A stretch of DNA of 7,858 nucleotides from an uncultured Clostridia bacterium (GTDB lineage Bacteria; Bacillota; Clostridia; Oscillospirales; Ruminococcaceae). This document shows, one piece after another, positions 5,654 through 7,858 of the stretch; within the stretch, counting starts at the first letter, position 1, and each line of letters opens with the position of its first letter. The position numbers were made by a program, and so were the translations under genes. The notes below the pieces were generated by a model. The model saw only the letters and a list, made by a program, of their open reading frames with translations. It searched no databases and was not told the DNA's origin. The stretch spans positions 1-7,858 of the forward strand of contig CAMVBT010000113.1 in NCBI GenBank assembly GCA_947165805.1, in the 5' to 3' direction.

Positions 5654-6553
5654 TCAGGCGTCCATGGCTGCTGTTTCCGCGCCGTCGAGGGTTTTGCCGA
5701 CCATGCCGGTGAGAGCCTTGCCGGGGCCGCACTCGACGAATTTCTCAATACCGTCGGTCTGCATGGCGGCGAGCTCGGAGGTGAAGCGCACGGGCGAGAA
5801 GATGTGGCGGGAAAGCAGATCATGTATATTGCCGAAATCGGTGAGCTTTGCGCCGGTGACGTTCGAGTAGAACGCCTTCTGCGGCTCGCCGATCCTGATA
5901 TCCTTTATCAGCTCCGCGAATTCAAGCCCCGCTTCCTTCATGTACTCGCTGTGGAATGCCGCAGCCACAGCGAGCGGCACGACGCGCTTGGCGCCCTTTT
6001 CTTTCAGCAGAGCCGAAGCCTTTTCTATGCCCGCCTCACTGCCGGCTATGACGGTCTGTATCTTTGTGTTGTAATTGACGGGGACGACGTAATCGCCGCC
6101 GCCGTTCACTTCTTTGCATACCTCCTCGACCGTTTCGGCCGGGAGCCCGAGTATCGCGGACATCTTGCCGCCGTTCTTCTTTGCTGCCTTGTCCATGCAG
6201 GCTGCACGGTGCTTTATCAGCGTGAAGCCCGTTTCCATGTCCACCGCGCCCGCGGTCACGAGAGCCGCGTACTCGCCGAGAGAGTGACCGGCCACGGCTT
6301 CAAAAGTGCCGCCTTCGTTCAGGTATTTCCTCGCGCATATCAGCGACATTGTGAATATCGCGGGCTGGGAAACGCTCGTTACCGCGAGTTCCTCCGCCGT
6401 ACCCTCAAACATCGTGTTTTTCAGGTCGAAGCCGAGTATTTCGCTGCCGACGGTGAAGATATCCTCATACGCGTCCGGGGCGGCATCGTATATCGCCTTT
6501 CCCATTCCGGGCTTCTGTGAGCCCTGACCCGAAAATAAAAGCGCTGTAAGCAT
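5654..6553 (-). CDS. fabD: Malonyl-CoA:ACP transacylase
   Basis: 299 residues, close to the usual 300-310. It transfers malonyl from CoA to acyl carrier protein, supplying the extender for type II fatty acid synthesis. Motifs are GQGSQ (9-13), the nucleophile Ser91 in GHSLGEY, Arg116 (KHRAACM), which holds the malonyl carboxylate, catalytic His201 (AAFHS; many relatives have GPFHS), and GPGKALTGM (276-284). ATG 6553-6551 is preceded by AAGGAAGG about nine bases upstream. It is transcribed away from fabH. On its strand a TATAAA (6585-6580) could be a -10 box, but the best -35-like TTGTCA (6611-6606) is 20 bases away, so the promoter is uncertain. It is separated from the other usual fab genes (acpP, fabG, fabF), none of which is in the window. 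The stop is followed at once by the tandem repeats. Confidence 0.96.
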   Translation of the reverse strand: MLTALLFSGQGSQKPGMGKAIYDAAPDAYEDIFTVGSEILGFDLKNTMFEGTAEELAVTSVSQPAIFTMSLICARKYLNEGGTFEAVAGHSLGEYAALVTAGAVDMETGFTLIKHRAACMDKAAKKNGGKMSAILGLPAETVEEVCKEVNGGGDYVVPVNYNTKIQTVIAGSEAGIEKASALLKEKGAKRVVPLAVAAAFHSEYMKEAGLEFAELIKDIRIGEPQKAFYSNVTGAKLTDFGNIHDLLSRHIFSPVRFTSELAAMQTDGIEKFVECGPGKALTGMVGKTLDGAETAAMDA

Positions 6554-6585
6554 AGTTTGTTCCTTCCTTTGAAAAATTTTTTATA

Positions 6586-6597
6586 GTGATATTTCAC
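6586..6597. promoter_or_regulatory. Small dyad GTGA-TATT-TCAC in the fabD/fabH divergent region
   Basis: A perfect 4-bp inverted repeat around four bases lies beside the possible fabD -10 box and 22 bases upstream of the fabH -35. The position would suit an operator that controls fabD, but the arms are short and could be chance. It does not match the FapR or FabT consensus as I know them. Confidence 0.25.
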
Positions 6598-6618
6598 AAG
6601 ATTTTTGACAAAAAATTG

Positions 6619-6647
6619 TTGACAAATAACGTAAACACTGTTATAAT
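6619..6647 (+). promoter_or_regulatory. Consensus housekeeping promoter for fabH
   Basis: TTGACA (6619-6624) and TATAAT (6642-6647) both match the sigma-70/sigma-A consensus exactly, with the ideal 17-base spacer. The start point should be near 6654, giving a fabH leader of about 79 bases. A second TTGACA lies 14 bases upstream (6605-6610) but has no -10 at a fitting distance. Confidence 0.88.
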
Positions 6648-6659
6648 AGGTATGTGTGT

Positions 6660-6673
6660 GCGGATATTTCCGC
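6660..6673 (+). other. Hairpin at the 5' end of the fabH leader
   Basis: GCGGA (6660-6664) pairs with TCCGC (6669-6673) around TATT, and G-U pairs can lengthen the stem. It would sit within the first 10-20 bases of the fabH mRNA predicted from the promoter, a place where hairpins often protect transcripts from decay. The AT-rich stretch that follows leaves the start codon region unfolded. Confidence 0.4.
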
Positions 6674-6732
6674 GCGAGCCGCAGATATATTATATAACAT
6701 TTTTGAAATAAAATCAATAGGCAGGACATAAA

Positions 6733-7731
6733 ATGAGGGGAATTAAAATTCTCGGGACGGGTATGTATATGCCCGACACCGTGGCGAGCAACGACTGGTT
6801 CTCTACGATACTCGACACGAACGATGAATGGATATACACACGAACAGGCATAAGAGAGCGCCGCATCTCGGAGGATAAGCCGAACTGGTTCATGGCTGCG
6901 GAAGCTGCAAAAGCCGCTGTAAAGGACAGCGGAGTCGATCCCGCGGATATTGACCTCGTGCTTGCGGCGACCTGCTCGCCCGATTACTTCTATCCCGCGC
7001 TTTCCTGCATAGTGCAGGAACGAACAGGCGCGGTCAACGCGGCGGCGTTTGATATCAATTCCGCCTGCACTGGCTTTATAAACGCGCTGGATACAGCGTC
7101 GCGCTTCCTTGAGGACAGCGATTACAGGAATGTGCTGATAGTGGCGAGCGAACGCCTTGCGCCGCACTGCGACTACACCGACCGCTCGGCGAGCATACTG
7201 TTCGGCGACGGAGCCGGAGCTGCGGTAGTCACAAAGAGCGATAAGCCCATGTGGTCGTATCTCAGCGCAAAGGGCGATTTCTTCAACGCCCTGTGGTGCA
7301 AGGTAGACCAGAGCCGCGCGAACTGCCCGCTCCTTAGACCCGATACCCTCCCCGAAGGGCTGATAGACAACGAAGCCAAAACTCATACGCTCCAGATGAA
7401 CGGCAAGGCCGTCTACAAATTCGCAGTGGACGCCATGGAGACCGCGGTGCATAAGGTGCTCGCGAAGTCCGGTCTGAACATAGACGATATCGACCTCTAC
7501 ATACCGCATCAGGCAAACGCCCGTATAATAGAAAGTGCCGTAAAAGGCCTCGGGCTGCCCGAAGAGAAGGTATATGTGAACCTCGAGAAGCACGGCAATA
7601 CCTCCAGTGCCTGCATACCCGTCTGCCTCGCGGAATTGAAGGAAGCAGGGCGCATAAAGGACGGTATGACTATCTGCCTCGTCGGCTTCGGCGCCGGCCT
7701 CACAAGCGGCTCTGTCGTGTTCCGCCAGTAG
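6733..7731 (+). CDS. fabH: Beta-ketoacyl-ACP synthase III
   Basis: 332 residues, usual length is about 310-335. It condenses an acyl-CoA primer with malonyl-ACP, the initiating step of type II fatty acid synthesis. The catalytic triad is complete: Cys112 (DINSACTGF), His259 (IPHQANARI) and Asn289 (HGNTSSACIP). The N-terminus (GTGMYMPD, then NDEWIYTRTGIRERR at about 30-44) and the C-terminal GFGAGLTSGSVVF are typical. ATG 6733 has AGGA six bases upstream. It is driven by the consensus promoter at 6619-6647 and diverges from fabD. The last residues are SVVFRQ where many relatives end in a Trp-containing motif, a small difference. The stop TAG (7729-7731) overlaps the first downstream repeat copy. 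Thiolase-fold relatives such as FabF are excluded by the Cys-His-Asn pattern. Confidence 0.96.
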   Translation: MRGIKILGTGMYMPDTVASNDWFSTILDTNDEWIYTRTGIRERRISEDKPNWFMAAEAAKAAVKDSGVDPADIDLVLAATCSPDYFYPALSCIVQERTGAVNAAAFDINSACTGFINALDTASRFLEDSDYRNVLIVASERLAPHCDYTDRSASILFGDGAGAAVVTKSDKPMWSYLSAKGDFFNALWCKVDQSRANCPLLRPDTLPEGLIDNEAKTHTLQMNGKAVYKFAVDAMETAVHKVLAKSGLNIDDIDLYIPHQANARIIESAVKGLGLPEEKVYVNLEKHGNTSSACIPVCLAELKEAGRIKDGMTICLVGFGAGLTSGSVVFRQ

Positions 7732-7805
7732 TCGCTGCGCTCGAGAACGGGAACAAGAGGTCGCTTACGCTCGAGAACGAGAACAAGAGGTCGCTTACGC
7801 TTGAG
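7730..7805 (+). repeat. Three repeat units beginning at the fabH stop
   Basis: In fabH sense there are three units of the type GGTCGCTNNCGCTCGAG: 7730-7745 (one base shorter, starting inside the stop codon), 7759-7775 and 7789-7805 (last copy with CTTGAG). The spacers are the near-identical 13-base AACGGGAACAAGA and AACGAGAACAAGA, so the period of the last two is 30. The unit is the one found behind fabD, in the same orientation relative to its gene, but with different spacers. Confidence 0.9.
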
Positions 7806-7858
7806 TTGCCTCCGGCGGCCAGGTCTGTCGGTCAGCCCCTCTGTCGTGTTTAAGCTGC
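7806..7858. other. Non-coding tail to the window edge
   Basis: No gene start or terminator is visible. CTCTGTCGTGTT at 7839-7850 repeats exactly the 12 bases at 7710-7721 that encode SVVF near the fabH C-terminus, 129 bases apart and in the same frame. The frame after the fabH stop stays open to the edge (42 codons), but it has no start codon of its own with a ribosome binding site. Confidence 0.4.

Noticed and set aside
5536..5823. Minus-strand open frame running through the tandem repeats, ending GKTFLKKSFPQTPFKKL
   Set aside because: Its first part is out of frame inside fabD and its tail is translated repeat and hairpin sequence, a common source of false small proteins.
5804..6520. Plus-strand open frame of 238 codons opposite fabD
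   Set aside because: Antisense to a complete fabD; composition is untypical (many Arg, Tyr, His) and there is no start signal.
6421..7593. Long minus-strand open frame (390 codons) across the fabH region
   Set aside because: It is antisense to a fully supported fabH with all catalytic residues; its translation is rich in His, Cys, Arg and Tyr with no family motif and it spans the promoter region.

Overview
The window is a piece of a moderately GC-rich bacterial chromosome. Codon use, strong AGGAGG-type ribosome binding sites, short ATGA gene overlaps and the gene families (GGGtGRT protein, DUF4353/Cthe_2159-type secreted protein, Clostridia-style fab and aro genes) suggest a gut-type Clostridia bacterium, probably of the Oscillospiraceae/Ruminococcaceae group. 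This placement is inference from style and content; there is no rRNA or other marker to prove it.

Layout. Bases 2-748 (+) hold the 3' part of a GGGtGRT-family gene that enters from the left. A 175-base spacer with two hairpins leads to a complete alpha/beta hydrolase gene of the monoacylglycerol-lipase/S33 type (924-1862, +). A strong bidirectional terminator (about 1886-1927) closes it. From there to 6553 every gene is on the minus strand. In transcription order these are fabD (6553-5654), then aroE, aroK and an amidohydrolase joined by two ATGA overlaps (5404-2893), then a short secreted carbohydrate-binding-type protein (2803-2210) and a 68-residue DUF7662-like protein (2181-1975). fabH (6733-7731, +) diverges from fabD across a 179-base region that holds a perfect consensus sigma-70-type promoter for fabH.

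Function. fabD loads malonyl groups onto acyl carrier protein and fabH performs the first condensation, so the divergent pair covers the entry to type II fatty acid synthesis. aroE and aroK are consecutive steps of the shikimate pathway (dehydroshikimate to shikimate to shikimate-3-phosphate). The amidohydrolase translationally coupled behind aroK has no obvious role in that pathway. The hydrolase and the small secreted protein look like accessory metabolism.

Most noteworthy: the stop codons of both fabD and fabH are followed at once, in gene orientation, by three copies of the same 17-base unit, consensus GGTCGCTNNCGCTCGAG. The spacers differ (4 bases behind fabD, 13 behind fabH). Behind fabD the array runs into a 17-bp perfect hairpin and then a nested palindrome. 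This looks like a dispersed 3'-end repeat family rather than coding sequence. I found no CRISPR array, tRNA, rRNA, transposase or phage gene, and nothing that amounts to a clear new multi-gene system.
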